Shown: positions 8,275 to 15,680 of the stretch, in pieces
Position numbering within the stretch: the stretch's first letter is position 1
Layout of the letters: each line of letters starts with the position of its first letter
DNA from: Marinomonas profundi
GTDB taxonomy: Bacteria > Pseudomonadota > Gammaproteobacteria > Pseudomonadales > Marinomonadaceae
Assembly (NCBI RefSeq): GCF_020694005.1
Contig: NZ_CP073013.1
Span: 1-64,000 of the forward strand
Length of the DNA: 64,000 nt
Direction of reading: 5' to 3'
Made by a program: the position numbers and the translations under genes
The notes under the pieces: model-generated
The model's input: only the letters and a program-made list of their open reading frames with translations
The model's database searches: none
What the model was told of the DNA's origin: nothing

Positions 8275-9636
8275 ATGTTAAAAACAATTAACCCAACCAC
8301 AGGACAAGCCTTGCCTCCCTGCCCGGCTTTAACATTAGACGAAGCCCACGCAGCCATCGATAAGGTGGCAAAAGGGTTTGCCTCGTGGAAAGCCAAAACT
8401 TTTTCTGAACGAGCGGCCGTATTAAAAGCCGTGGCGGCTTCCCTACGGGAAAACAAAAGCGAGCTAGCCAATTTAATGGCAGTGGAAATGGGCAAGCCCG
8501 TAAAAGAAGGCCTTGCCGAGGTTGAGAAAAGCGCATGGTGCGCGGACTATTACGCAGAAAACGGCGCTGATTTTTTAGCGCCCGAAACCTTAGCGTCAGA
8601 CGCCAGCCACAGTTATGTGCAATATCCACCGCTTGGCACAGTTTTGGGCATCTTGCCTTGGAACGCACCGGTTTGGTTGGCGTTACGTTTTCTCGCGCCC
8701 GCCTTGATGGCGGGCAATACTTGCGTGTTAAAAGCCGATCCCAATGTGCCTGCTACGGCCAACAAATTGGTCGAATGTTTTTATCAAGCGGGGGTACCAG
8801 AAGACGTGGTCACTAACTTAGCCGTGCCGAATTCGGTGGCGAGCAAAATGATCGATCACCCACAGGTGAAAGCCGTGTCTTTTACCGGCTCTAGCAAGGC
8901 GGGACAATCCATTGCCTCGCAAGCCGCAGCGGGACTAAAACCCGCCGTATTAGAACTGGGCGGCTCAGATCCTTGTATATTAATGGCCGATGCGGATTTG
9001 GAAAAAGCCCTCGATATTATCACCTTGTCGCGCATGGTCAACGCGGGGCAATCGTGTATATCAGTGAAGCGGTTATTCGTCGAAAAAGCAATTTACAACC
9101 AAGTCTGCGACGCCTTGCGAGAACGCTTTAGCAAACTAAAATGCGGCGACCCAAGAGACGAAAGCAATAACCTAGGGCCATTGGCTCGGGAAGACTTACG
9201 TGACCAACTGCACCAGCAAGTGTCACAAAGCATCGACGCCGGTGCTCGCTGTTTAACAGGAGGCGATTTGCCTTCTCGCTCGGGCTACTTCTATCCGCCC
9301 ACCCTATTGGTTGACGTAAAACCCGGCATGGCGGTATTTGAAGAAGAAACCTTTGGCCCAGTACTCAGCGTGACGCCGATTGAGAATATTGATCAAGCAC
9401 TGGAACTGGCAAACAACACCGAATACGGCCTAGGCGCCAGTATTTGGACACGCAGCCAAGTGGCTATAGATCGAGCCATCCAGACACTGGAGTCAGGACA
9501 AATTGCCGTCAACGGCATCGTAAAAAGCGACCCAAGACTGCCATCAGGCGGGATTGGTAAATCCGGCTATGGGCGTGAACTTGGCCCGCAAGGCATCCGT
9601 GAATTTGTTAACGTACAACAGATTTGGATTGCTTAA
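8275..9636 (+). CDS. doeC: Aspartate-semialdehyde dehydrogenase DoeC (aldehyde dehydrogenase family)
   Basis: A 453-residue NAD(P)-dependent aldehyde dehydrogenase, succinate-semialdehyde dehydrogenase-like. It has the cofactor motif FTGSSKAG (203-210), the general-base E227 in LELGGSDP and the nucleophile C261 in NAGQSCIS. As the last gene of the doe operon it should oxidise aspartate semialdehyde to aspartate. The ATG at 8275 is preferred because GAGG sits at a normal distance; a GTG two codons earlier is possible. Its last 157 codons are present a second time downstream (9841-10312). A good terminator follows. Confidence 0.85.
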   Translation: MLKTINPTTGQALPPCPALTLDEAHAAIDKVAKGFASWKAKTFSERAAVLKAVAASLRENKSELANLMAVEMGKPVKEGLAEVEKSAWCADYYAENGADFLAPETLASDASHSYVQYPPLGTVLGILPWNAPVWLALRFLAPALMAGNTCVLKADPNVPATANKLVECFYQAGVPEDVVTNLAVPNSVASKMIDHPQVKAVSFTGSSKAGQSIASQAAAGLKPAVLELGGSDPCILMADADLEKALDIITLSRMVNAGQSCISVKRLFVEKAIYNQVCDALRERFSKLKCGDPRDESNNLGPLAREDLRDQLHQQVSQSIDAGARCLTGGDLPSRSGYFYPPTLLVDVKPGMAVFEEETFGPVLSVTPIENIDQALELANNTEYGLGASIWTRSQVAIDRAIQTLESGQIAVNGIVKSDPRLPSGGIGKSGYGRELGPQGIREFVNVQQIWIA

Positions 9637-9673
9637 CGTTATATTACTATCATGCTTAAAACCCATTAAAAGA

Positions 9674-9696
9674 GCCTCAATATGAGGCCCTTTTTT
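9674..9696 (+). terminator. Intrinsic terminator of the doe operon
   Basis: Arms GCCTCA (9674-9679) and TGAGGC (9683-9688), then CC and six T residues. The homologous position after the partial doeC copy (10351-10366) has lost most of this hairpin. Confidence 0.8.
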
Positions 9697-9820
9697 CATC
9701 TGAACAATAAGACAACTCGCCGTCTTACTTGAATGTTTAAGCGATGGTGACGCTGTCGGCTGTCGCGGAAAGTTGCTTTTATTCGTTGGATTGTTTGGGT
9801 TGATGAAGACTAGGCGCTAA

Positions 9821-9835
9821 TTTTCATCTGACCCT
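9821..9835 (+). mobile_element. Solitary IS-end-like sequence
   Basis: TTTTCATCTGACCCT matches the terminal sequence of the IS remnant at 14021-14402 (consensus TTTTCATCTGACCCC). It ends 5 bases before the duplicated doeC segment begins. A partial match (TTTTCATCTGA) also lies at 9693-9703, just after the doe terminator. Confidence 0.5.
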
Positions 9836-9840
9836 AAACT

Positions 9841-10312
9841 CAATAACCTAGGGCCATTGGCTCGGGAAGACTTACGTGACCAACTGCACCAGCAAGTGTC
9901 ACAAAGCATCGACGCCGGTGCTCGCTGTTTAACAGGAGGCAATTTGCCTTCTCGCTCGGGCTACTTCTATCCGCCCACCCTATTGGTTGACGTAAAACCC
10001 GGCATGGCCGTGTTTGAAGAAGAAACCTTTGGCCCAGTGCTCAGCGTGACGCCGATTGAGAACATTGATCAAGCACTGGAACTGGCAAACGACACAGAAT
10101 ACGGCCTAGGTGCCAGTATTTGGACACGCAGCCAAACCGCCATCGATCAAGCCATCCAGACACTGGAATCAGGGCAAATTGCCGTCAACGGCATCGTAAA
10201 AAGCGACCCAAGACTGCCATCGGGCGGCATTGGAAAATCCGGCTATGGTCGTGAGCTTGGCCCGCAAGGCATCCGTGAATTTGTTAACGTACAACAGATT
10301 TGGATTGCTTAA
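9841..10312 (+). pseudogene. doeC: Partial second copy of doeC (C-terminal third)
   Basis: A direct repeat of 9165-9636 at a constant offset of 676 bases with no indels; homology continues to about 10362. It covers codons 297-453, lacks the cofactor site, the general base and the nucleophile, and cannot be an active dehydrogenase. By eye I count about 21 differences over roughly 500 bases, concentrated in the middle. Only four change the protein (D to N, N to D, V to T, R to Q). The frame is open from the break to the same stop. That pattern suggests it diverged while still under selection, that is, in another functional allele, and did not arise by recent in-place duplication. No ribosome site is evident at the possible TTG (9857). 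Confidence 0.85.
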
Positions 10313-10390
10313 CGTTATATTACTATCATGCTTAAAACCCATTAACAGAGTCTCAAATTGAGGGCTTTGGTTAGTTTAGCGACTAAAAAC

Positions 10391-10973
10391 TTACCTATTT
10401 TCTTCAAGAAGCTCTCTTTCAAGCCTAGATATATCAACAAAGTTTTCTAGTCCGATCCACAATATTTGAAGGATCAACTTAACCTGGATAAGACCAAGTA
10501 AAACTAAAGCAGAAAAGGATACGCCTTTAAGATACGGGGCATAGGGCTGCACAAAGCTAACTTTAGAAAGTGCGTAATAAGCAAACACTTGAGTAAGACA
10601 TACAAACAATACAACACTGCTGGCGGTGATTACATCGCTTAGACTCCCCATTCTTTCGATAACAGGAGACATACTTTGGCGTTCCTTAGCAAGCTTTCTC
10701 ATTTGTGCTTCAGCATCAATTTTCATTAATGCGAGCCAAGCACCAATCACCCCAAATAAAATAGATGATATAGTGATCATACTGCCAGCGATTGAAACCT
10801 GATCTATCCCCTTAACGTTCGTGCCAGGGAAATAAGCAAAAATAGTAATAACCAAAAAGCAGCACCAAACGAAAACGTTAAACCGACGACAAAACGTTAA
10901 ACCGACGACAAAACGTTTCATTTGCATGCAATTTAGCAAATACCTCTGGCCACTTTCTGAGCAAATTCATCAT
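10391..10973 (-). pseudogene. Membrane protein gene broken by a 19-bp tandem duplication
   Basis: A gene of unknown function with about four membrane segments (around VWCCFLVITIFAYF, SMITISSILFGVIG, SSVVLFVCLTQVFAYY and FSALVLLGLIQVKLI). The best start is the ATG at 10973, with an ACGGAG ribosome site 7 bases upstream. From it the frame runs MMNLLRKWPEVFAKL and then hits a duplicated 19-mer (10877-10895 and 10896-10914), reaching a stop after 31 codons. Removing one 19-mer restores a single frame of 187 residues that joins exactly onto the long downstream frame. An in-frame internal start (TTG 10939 or ATG 10927) could still give a shortened protein. It lies 44 bases downstream of the 358-residue gene on the same strand, so the two probably form an operon. 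Confidence 0.75.
10872..10917. repeat. 19-bp tandem duplication (period-19 tract)
   Basis: The unit GTTAAACCGACGACAAAAC is present twice without mismatch. The period-19 match extends over 46 bases. Nineteen is not a multiple of three, hence the frameshift in the host gene. Confidence 0.95.
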
Positions 10974-11017
10974 AAAATCACTCCGTCCGATAGATTGATT
11001 TTAGCACAATAGCGCTT

Positions 11018-12094
11018 TCACGAACTACGTAGAAAAGAACCAAATCGTGATAAAAGCTCTTTGTGGAATGCATCTTGATCAGGAAACTCTCTATTACCTT
11101 TTTGAGTTTTAAGATTAATAGTGTCGCCTTCCTTACTATAGCTTCCTGATAACCAGTACTCCCGACCATGCCCACTAATTTGAAAGCCCACGTTAAAAGC
11201 TTGCTCCTTAGTAAACTGCTCAAAATTTTGCTCTAGTTCTTCCACTTCACTTTTAAGCATGCCCGCAACTGGCACAACCATCCGTATTTGGCGCTTTTTA
11301 TCAAAGTCCCCACTGTGGTTCATATACCCAGCTACAGACTCTTTCGCTTGCCAAAGCTGTCGGTTTGCAGTTTTTGGTATCAGATCTGGTTGCTTAATCT
11401 GATAGGTTACTTTGTAAATGTCACTTGCGTACTTTTTAACAGTATCTAGCTCTGAGTCGCCGTACCTGCGATTCCAATCTACTTTTGAAACTAGGCTAGC
11501 ATTTAATACTTGAGTAGGATCAGATGATTTTTTCTCAGAAAAACCACCGTCTTTGCAGCGATACAAAGAATGACCATTCATGTAAGCCTCAAGATAACTT
11601 TTTAACTTGGGAGTTGAGACATAAGGTTTTCCAAAGCCTTTAAACCATAACTGAACAGTAGCCAATCGATTTAACTTAGGGAGGAAAAGGAAATACGCCA
11701 TAAACCCTGGTATATCATGTACGTCTAGATTACCTCTAGGGTTCTTAGGAATTTCCCCCTTAACAGGTCTATTTCCAGGCAGCGTACTTACTCCTGCTCG
11801 CCCTCTGGGCAAAGCAACCCAAAATGCAGCTAAAAAAGTGTCTTGTAATTTAGTGATGTTGTAGCAATAAATTTTTTTTTCATCGGGTATGATATCAGGG
11901 CATGTGTTCGCCAACGGTTGACCGGATGCTATGGCCCATTGCTCAACTTCTATAAGTAGCTCTTCTATCCCCAAGCACTTAGGGACATCACTCTTATGAA
12001 CAATTTGTCTACTGCCTTGTTCTGTCGCTTCGTACAATCCACACTTTTCAATATTGTGTAGAATTAACTCGACCTCAAAATCCGTTGTGCTCAA
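11018..12094 (-). CDS. Uncharacterised 358-residue soluble protein
   Basis: I do not recognise the family. There is no signal peptide or membrane segment. The N-terminal third contains a short cysteine-containing stretch (KIYCYNITK, about residues 73-81) followed by an arginine/glycine-rich loop. The C-terminal half is charged, with a predicted helical region (KSEVEELEQNFEQF). The start is a TTG with an excellent GGAGGA ribosome site; no in-frame ATG lies nearby. It is the first gene of a minus-strand pair with the broken membrane protein, and diverges from the genes at 12255. The setting beside mobile-element remnants fits an accessory or defence-type function, but nothing in the sequence proves that. 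Confidence 0.6.
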   Translation of the reverse strand: MSTTDFEVELILHNIEKCGLYEATEQGSRQIVHKSDVPKCLGIEELLIEVEQWAIASGQPLANTCPDIIPDEKKIYCYNITKLQDTFLAAFWVALPRGRAGVSTLPGNRPVKGEIPKNPRGNLDVHDIPGFMAYFLFLPKLNRLATVQLWFKGFGKPYVSTPKLKSYLEAYMNGHSLYRCKDGGFSEKKSSDPTQVLNASLVSKVDWNRRYGDSELDTVKKYASDIYKVTYQIKQPDLIPKTANRQLWQAKESVAGYMNHSGDFDKKRQIRMVVPVAGMLKSEVEELEQNFEQFTKEQAFNVGFQISGHGREYWLSGSYSKEGDTINLKTQKGNREFPDQDAFHKELLSRFGSFLRSS

Positions 12095-12254
12095 ATGATT
12101 TCCTCCATACCCACTGAAAAACTAATGTCTTTGAACTTTAAGTATCTCTATAACCGTTTCACTTGTCACCATTTGAAAACATTTTATTGACTATTTACTG
12201 ACAAATAGCGGATTGTCTTGCTAGTCTGGGAGGCAGGTCATTGAGGGTACGAGC

Positions 12255-12491
12255 ATGCAGAGGAAAAGCAGGTCTGACATTCGCTGTGAGATCGCTGACG
12301 AGGCGATTAAAGAAGAGAACTACGACTGGCATCGCTCTGTGGACTTAGCTATCAAGCGTTACAAGGCGTGGGGAAGTCACTCTTCCGCTGAGTTAGATGA
12401 CTTGATTGATATTGTCCGTCGTAAGATTGAAGATGAAGAAAAGCTACAGTCAAAAATAAAGCTAGAACAGTATAAGAATTTGAGAGGGTGA
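12255..12491 (+). CDS. Small charged protein, 78 residues, unknown
   Basis: A short, highly charged, probably all-helical protein without cysteines or a membrane segment. A GAGGG ribosome site precedes the ATG. It lies 42 bases before the coiled-coil membrane protein gene on the same strand and is probably co-transcribed with it. An inverted repeat, CTATTT and AAATAG, lies in the divergent promoter region around 12189-12206 and could be an operator. Function unknown. Confidence 0.55.
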   Translation: MQRKSRSDIRCEIADEAIKEENYDWHRSVDLAIKRYKAWGSHSSAELDDLIDIVRRKIEDEEKLQSKIKLEQYKNLRG

Positions 12492-12533
12492 TAATTCCCA
12501 CCCGCTCCTAAATTAACTAAATTGGACTTCGAG

Positions 12534-13931
12534 ATGGCTACAAAAGAATATTTGGATGAAGAGCGTATAAAGTTGTGGGCTGCGGTCGAGTCTTTACAAC
12601 AAGAGCTTTCTTACATAAAAGAAGACTTCAGTAAAAGAACGCCAGAATTTGAAGCAGAAGCAAAACAGTCGTCTAGGAAAGCGTCAGAATATCGAAACAA
12701 AACATCGGCTTCAAAAGATACAGCAGATCAAGCACTAGCATCTATTTTATCTATGAAAGAATCAATGGAAGCGCTATATACTCAATTTGATGAAAAAAAC
12801 ACCGAAATACAAAGCTCTTCGATGATATTAAACGAAGCTAAGAAAAAAATTGAAGAGTTTTACTTAAAATCAGATGAGTTCGACACTCTCCTGGCTAAGA
12901 AAAGCAAATATGAAGGGCAAGTAAAAGAAATATCTGATTTACATGATAAATCAGAAGATGTCACCTCTAAATTAAGCGTGCTCTATAATTCAGTATTAAA
13001 AAAGAAAAAAGAGGTTGACGATCTCTATATAGAAGTATTTGGGTATGACGAACCAGACACAACAGGTAAAAATAAACATATTGATGGTTTGAAAGATGAG
13101 CTTAAATCCTCATTCACTAACCTTGAAAGCAGTATAGAAGAGTCGATATCTGAAATAGAATCATTAAAGGAATCAACCGACCAAAAATACAAGTCATTTT
13201 TGAAAGAGCAATCCGAAAATTTAACATCAAAAACAGAAAGCTGGCATTCTGAATATTCAACACTTGCGTCAAAAATAAAAAGCCTTCTTCCAGATGCTTT
13301 AACTGCAGGTTTAAGCTCTGCATTCGAAGAAAAACGCAAATCGGAAATAAAATCTGGCGAGAAATTAAGCACTCTATTTAACTACTCTATACTTGGATTA
13401 ATTGCTGTTTCATTTATACCATTTCTAGTCAATGTGTACCTCTTCAACGGAGGGAAATCTTTAGACAAAATAATTCAAGACCTTCCTAATTTATTAGCTG
13501 CTATTCTACCACTATATATCCCTCTAGTTTGGCTAGCATATTCAGCAAACAAAAAATCAAACCTTTCAAAACGGCTAGTTGAAGAATACACACACAAGGA
13601 AGTATTAAGCAAAACATTCGAAGGCTTATCACACCAAATAGAATCAATTGAAGAAGACAGTATCTCTACTGAACTCAGAATAAAGCTTTTATATAATCTA
13701 TTAGACGTCAGCTCAGAAAATCCGGGGAAATTAATTTCAAACTACAACACATCAGACCACCCTTTAATTGATGTATTAGAAAGCAGTTCTCGTTTAGAGG
13801 AAAACGTGACCAAGCTAGAAAAAATACCTGGAATGTCAAAAATAACAAAACTATTAAACGAACGTTCAAAGCGCTTAATTGAAGAGCAAAAGGCAAAAAT
13901 TGAAAGTGGAATTGACATCAACAACAACTAA
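12534..13931 (+). CDS. Coiled-coil protein with two membrane segments, unknown function
   Basis: About 465 residues. Residues 1 to about 280 are almost entirely heptad-like, lysine/glutamate/serine-rich coiled coil. Two hydrophobic segments follow (around LGLIAVSFIPFLVNVYLF and LAAILPLYIPLVWLAYSA). A cytosolic-looking C-terminal domain of about 110 residues comes last, containing SSENPGKLI. I have a general impression of similar proteins in enterobacterial genomic islands but cannot name a family. The ATG at 12534 is chosen over the TTG at 12522 because GGA stands 8 bases before it. Codons are AT-richer than in the flanking metabolic genes, consistent with transfer. Confidence 0.6.
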   Translation: MATKEYLDEERIKLWAAVESLQQELSYIKEDFSKRTPEFEAEAKQSSRKASEYRNKTSASKDTADQALASILSMKESMEALYTQFDEKNTEIQSSSMILNEAKKKIEEFYLKSDEFDTLLAKKSKYEGQVKEISDLHDKSEDVTSKLSVLYNSVLKKKKEVDDLYIEVFGYDEPDTTGKNKHIDGLKDELKSSFTNLESSIEESISEIESLKESTDQKYKSFLKEQSENLTSKTESWHSEYSTLASKIKSLLPDALTAGLSSAFEEKRKSEIKSGEKLSTLFNYSILGLIAVSFIPFLVNVYLFNGGKSLDKIIQDLPNLLAAILPLYIPLVWLAYSANKKSNLSKRLVEEYTHKEVLSKTFEGLSHQIESIEEDSISTELRIKLLYNLLDVSSENPGKLISNYNTSDHPLIDVLESSSRLEENVTKLEKIPGMSKITKLLNERSKRLIEEQKAKIESGIDINNN

Positions 13932-13952
13932 ATAAACATATAATAGGAGAAT

Positions 13953-14066
13953 ATGAATTCATACCATAAAACAGCCCTGAACGGACGATCTGTTTATGAA
14001 AAGCAGTCTATTAATGACAATTTTCATCTGCCCCTGAGGTATCCCCACAAACTTACTCACGAATAG
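13953..14066 (+). pseudogene. Short ORF interrupted by an IS end
   Basis: A good ribosome site (AGGAGA) and an ATG start an ORF beginning MNSYHKTALNGRSVYEKQ. After 24 codons it runs into the IS end at 14021 and stops 13 codons later inside the element. It looks like the 5' end of a gene cut by insertion, possibly a transposase or integrase start, but it is too short to assign. No matching 3' part was found on the far side of the element. Confidence 0.4.
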
Positions 14067-14402
14067 GCTCCTTGTTTGAGTTTCTGAACAAGTTGCCTAA
14101 TGCCGTCCTGCCATTCCTTTTTTGATATCTGGAAACGAGTCATAATGGCTCGTTTCCCAAGGTAAAAGTGTGACAGAACTCTTCGCTTACGTAGAGTGTT
14201 CACTTGGAAGCGTTTTGCATAGCCTGCCAGCTCTATTGCTTTACCGATTAAAACAAGCAGAAGCGCAGTAACAGTTGTAAGCAGGATTAAGTTGCTCAAC
14301 CGTTCTATCTTTGATGTAAAATTCAACTCAAATCCCAGGCCGAATCGGCTGCTTTTCATATCGCGAAACCCTTCTTCAATTTGAATTTGGGGTCAGATAA
14401 AA
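14021..14402. mobile_element. 382-bp remnant of an IS4-type element with both ends
   Basis: The left end TTTTCATCTGCCCC (14021-14034) and the right end GGGGTCAGATAAAA (14389-14402) are imperfect inverted repeats. The interior carries only the last part of a transposase gene on the minus strand. The element is therefore an internally deleted, non-autonomous form. I could not identify a target-site duplication. Confidence 0.65.
14057..14389 (-). pseudogene. C-terminal fragment of an IS4-family (DDE) transposase
   Basis: The frame keeps IEEGFRDMKSSRFGLGFEL, in which E, six residues, then K match the end of the IS4 family YREK motif with the third catalytic acid. After it comes the helical C-terminus (ERLSNLILLTTVTALLLV). 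The N-terminal catalytic aspartates are absent. The coding remnant starts directly at the right end sequence, so it was created by an internal deletion. Confidence 0.75.
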
Positions 14403-14475
14403 AAACAGCCCCAAACCTAAATTTATTTTTCCTCTGATCCAAAACTTATATTGGATTAGCAAAAATAACAGGTAT

Positions 14476-14498
14476 AAAAAAACCCGCTTCTGCAGGTT
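14476..14498 (-). terminator. Terminator of the DUF2335 gene pair
   Basis: On the minus strand the arms AACCTGC and GCGGGTT (14492-14498 and 14481-14487, one G:U pair) close a 4-base loop and run into six T residues. The stem overlaps the stop codon of the DUF2335 gene. Confidence 0.75.
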
Positions 14499-15042
14499 AT
14501 TCTTCGGTGTCTTCTTTAATTTTGCCTTTATCTGACTTGCTAGCATTAGGGTCAAATGCCCTATTCTTTTGTCCTAGCAAAAAGGCAATAGCGAGCGCGA
14601 CTAGTACACCACTTAGTGCAATAGGAACAGCGACATTACCCTGATCGGCGAGATAAACAATTGCCAATAAAACCAACAATACAACGGCCATTGCTGCACT
14701 TCTATTCCAATTGGATTCTTTGTATTCGTTGTCTTGCGCTTTGGCGATGATTCGCTCCTCACGCTCAGCATTTTCACGCATCATTGCAAAAGAATCTTTA
14801 GTAAAGCCTGGATGAACCTTCTCGTATTGTTCTAAATGTTCGGGCGGGGGAAATGGACCTGAATGCCGCTCTGAACGAACAGCCATCATCACCTTGCGAC
14901 GTTCTTCAGGATTCTCACGAACAACCCTTTCTACGTCTGGGATATCTTCCATGACAATAGATAAAGGCTCGTTTTCTTTGATTTCCTCTATCTCTTGATC
15001 AACAATTTGGCTATCTTCTTGGGCTTCCTGCCTATCATTCAT
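14497..15042 (-). CDS. DUF2335 membrane protein
   Basis: A 181-residue protein with an acidic N-terminal half containing the family signature SGPFPPPEHLEQYEKV (about residues 56-71). Two C-terminal membrane segments follow (around AAMAVVLLVLLAIVYLA and VPIALSGVLVALAIAFLL), then a charged tail. DUF2335 has no known function that I can cite; it is scattered and often found in accessory regions. It overlaps the preceding 69-residue ORF by 4 bases (ATGA), giving a two-gene operon. Confidence 0.75.
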   Translation of the reverse strand: MNDRQEAQEDSQIVDQEIEEIKENEPLSIVMEDIPDVERVVRENPEERRKVMMAVRSERHSGPFPPPEHLEQYEKVHPGFTKDSFAMMRENAEREERIIAKAQDNEYKESNWNRSAAMAVVLLVLLAIVYLADQGNVAVPIALSGVLVALAIAFLLGQKNRAFDPNASKSDKGKIKEDTEE

Positions 15043-15248
15043 TGAGCTGAAATACCTTTTTTAACTTTTTTGAGATAAGCACGACCGTCAACCAACTCGG
15101 CTTGTTGGTTAAATGCTAAGTTGAAGTCGGAGGAAAATCGTTCAGTTGCTCTACGATGGATTTCACCTTTTTTAGGCACCATTGCCATGTAATCTGTCTG
15201 AGGGAAAAGGTTGAAAACGCTTCCTATTCCTCTTAAAAAATTACTCAT
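15039..15248 (-). CDS. Small 69-residue protein coupled to the DUF2335 gene
   Basis: Short, basic, without a clear membrane segment. It contains TDYMAMVPKKGEIHRRATERF, shortened here to its centre MVPKKGEIHRRA near residues 23-34. The GGAG ribosome site lies 8 bases before the ATG. The 4-base overlap with the DUF2335 gene suggests a fixed partnership. Family and function are not recognised. Confidence 0.55.
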   Translation of the reverse strand: MSNFLRGIGSVFNLFPQTDYMAMVPKKGEIHRRATERFSSDFNLAFNQQAELVDGRAYLKKVKKGISAQ

Positions 15249-15680
15249 ATCATGTACTCCATAGACAATTTAATATGCATTGTTAGGCACAAAACTTAGG
15301 GTAACTAGAACACAGTAGACTAGGATAATGGAACCAATTACCTACACACAATGTGTATTTCGCACTAAAGTGACGAGGCCGTCAACAAATATATTAACAT
15401 AATTAAGCGGATTTCTTATTTTTTGAACCTCTAACATTCTATCTACGAAGGCTTTTTCTTAAATTCCATCGAGCTGCCATCGGCTATTTTGGCCACGACC
15501 ATATCCCCCATCATACCCAGCGGACTATAGCCAAATTCGACTTTCAGGTGTTCTATTACTCGGTCGCAGATTTGTTTCTCTTAAACTTTCTACCATAGCT
15601 AGAAAATATTCGAACTCCAATGTCTGCCAGTGCTAAAGTGACAGGCAATCTCTATCGCTATTCAATAATCACGGGGCAAT
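15249..15680. other. Non-coding region with a decayed ORF
   Basis: The part nearest 15249 should hold the promoter of the DUF2335 pair. The rest is non-coding except for the frameshifted relic at 15443-15596. A GGGGC ribosome site for the S33 peptidase lies just before 15681. Confidence 0.5.
15443..15596 (-). pseudogene. Frameshifted relic of a short gene
   Basis: From the ATG at 15596 the minus strand reads MVESLRE. A one-base shift then opens a second frame, KQICDRVIEHLKVEFGYSP followed by LGMMGDMVVAKIADGS, which stops at 15443. The total of 154 bases is one more than 51 codons, as expected for a single-base insertion. The second frame has normal protein-like composition. I do not recognise the family, and it may be chance. 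Confidence 0.35.

Noticed and set aside
9857..10312. Independent functional aldehyde dehydrogenase gene
   Set aside because: It lacks the cofactor site and both catalytic residues, and has no ribosome site. It is a fragment of doeC.
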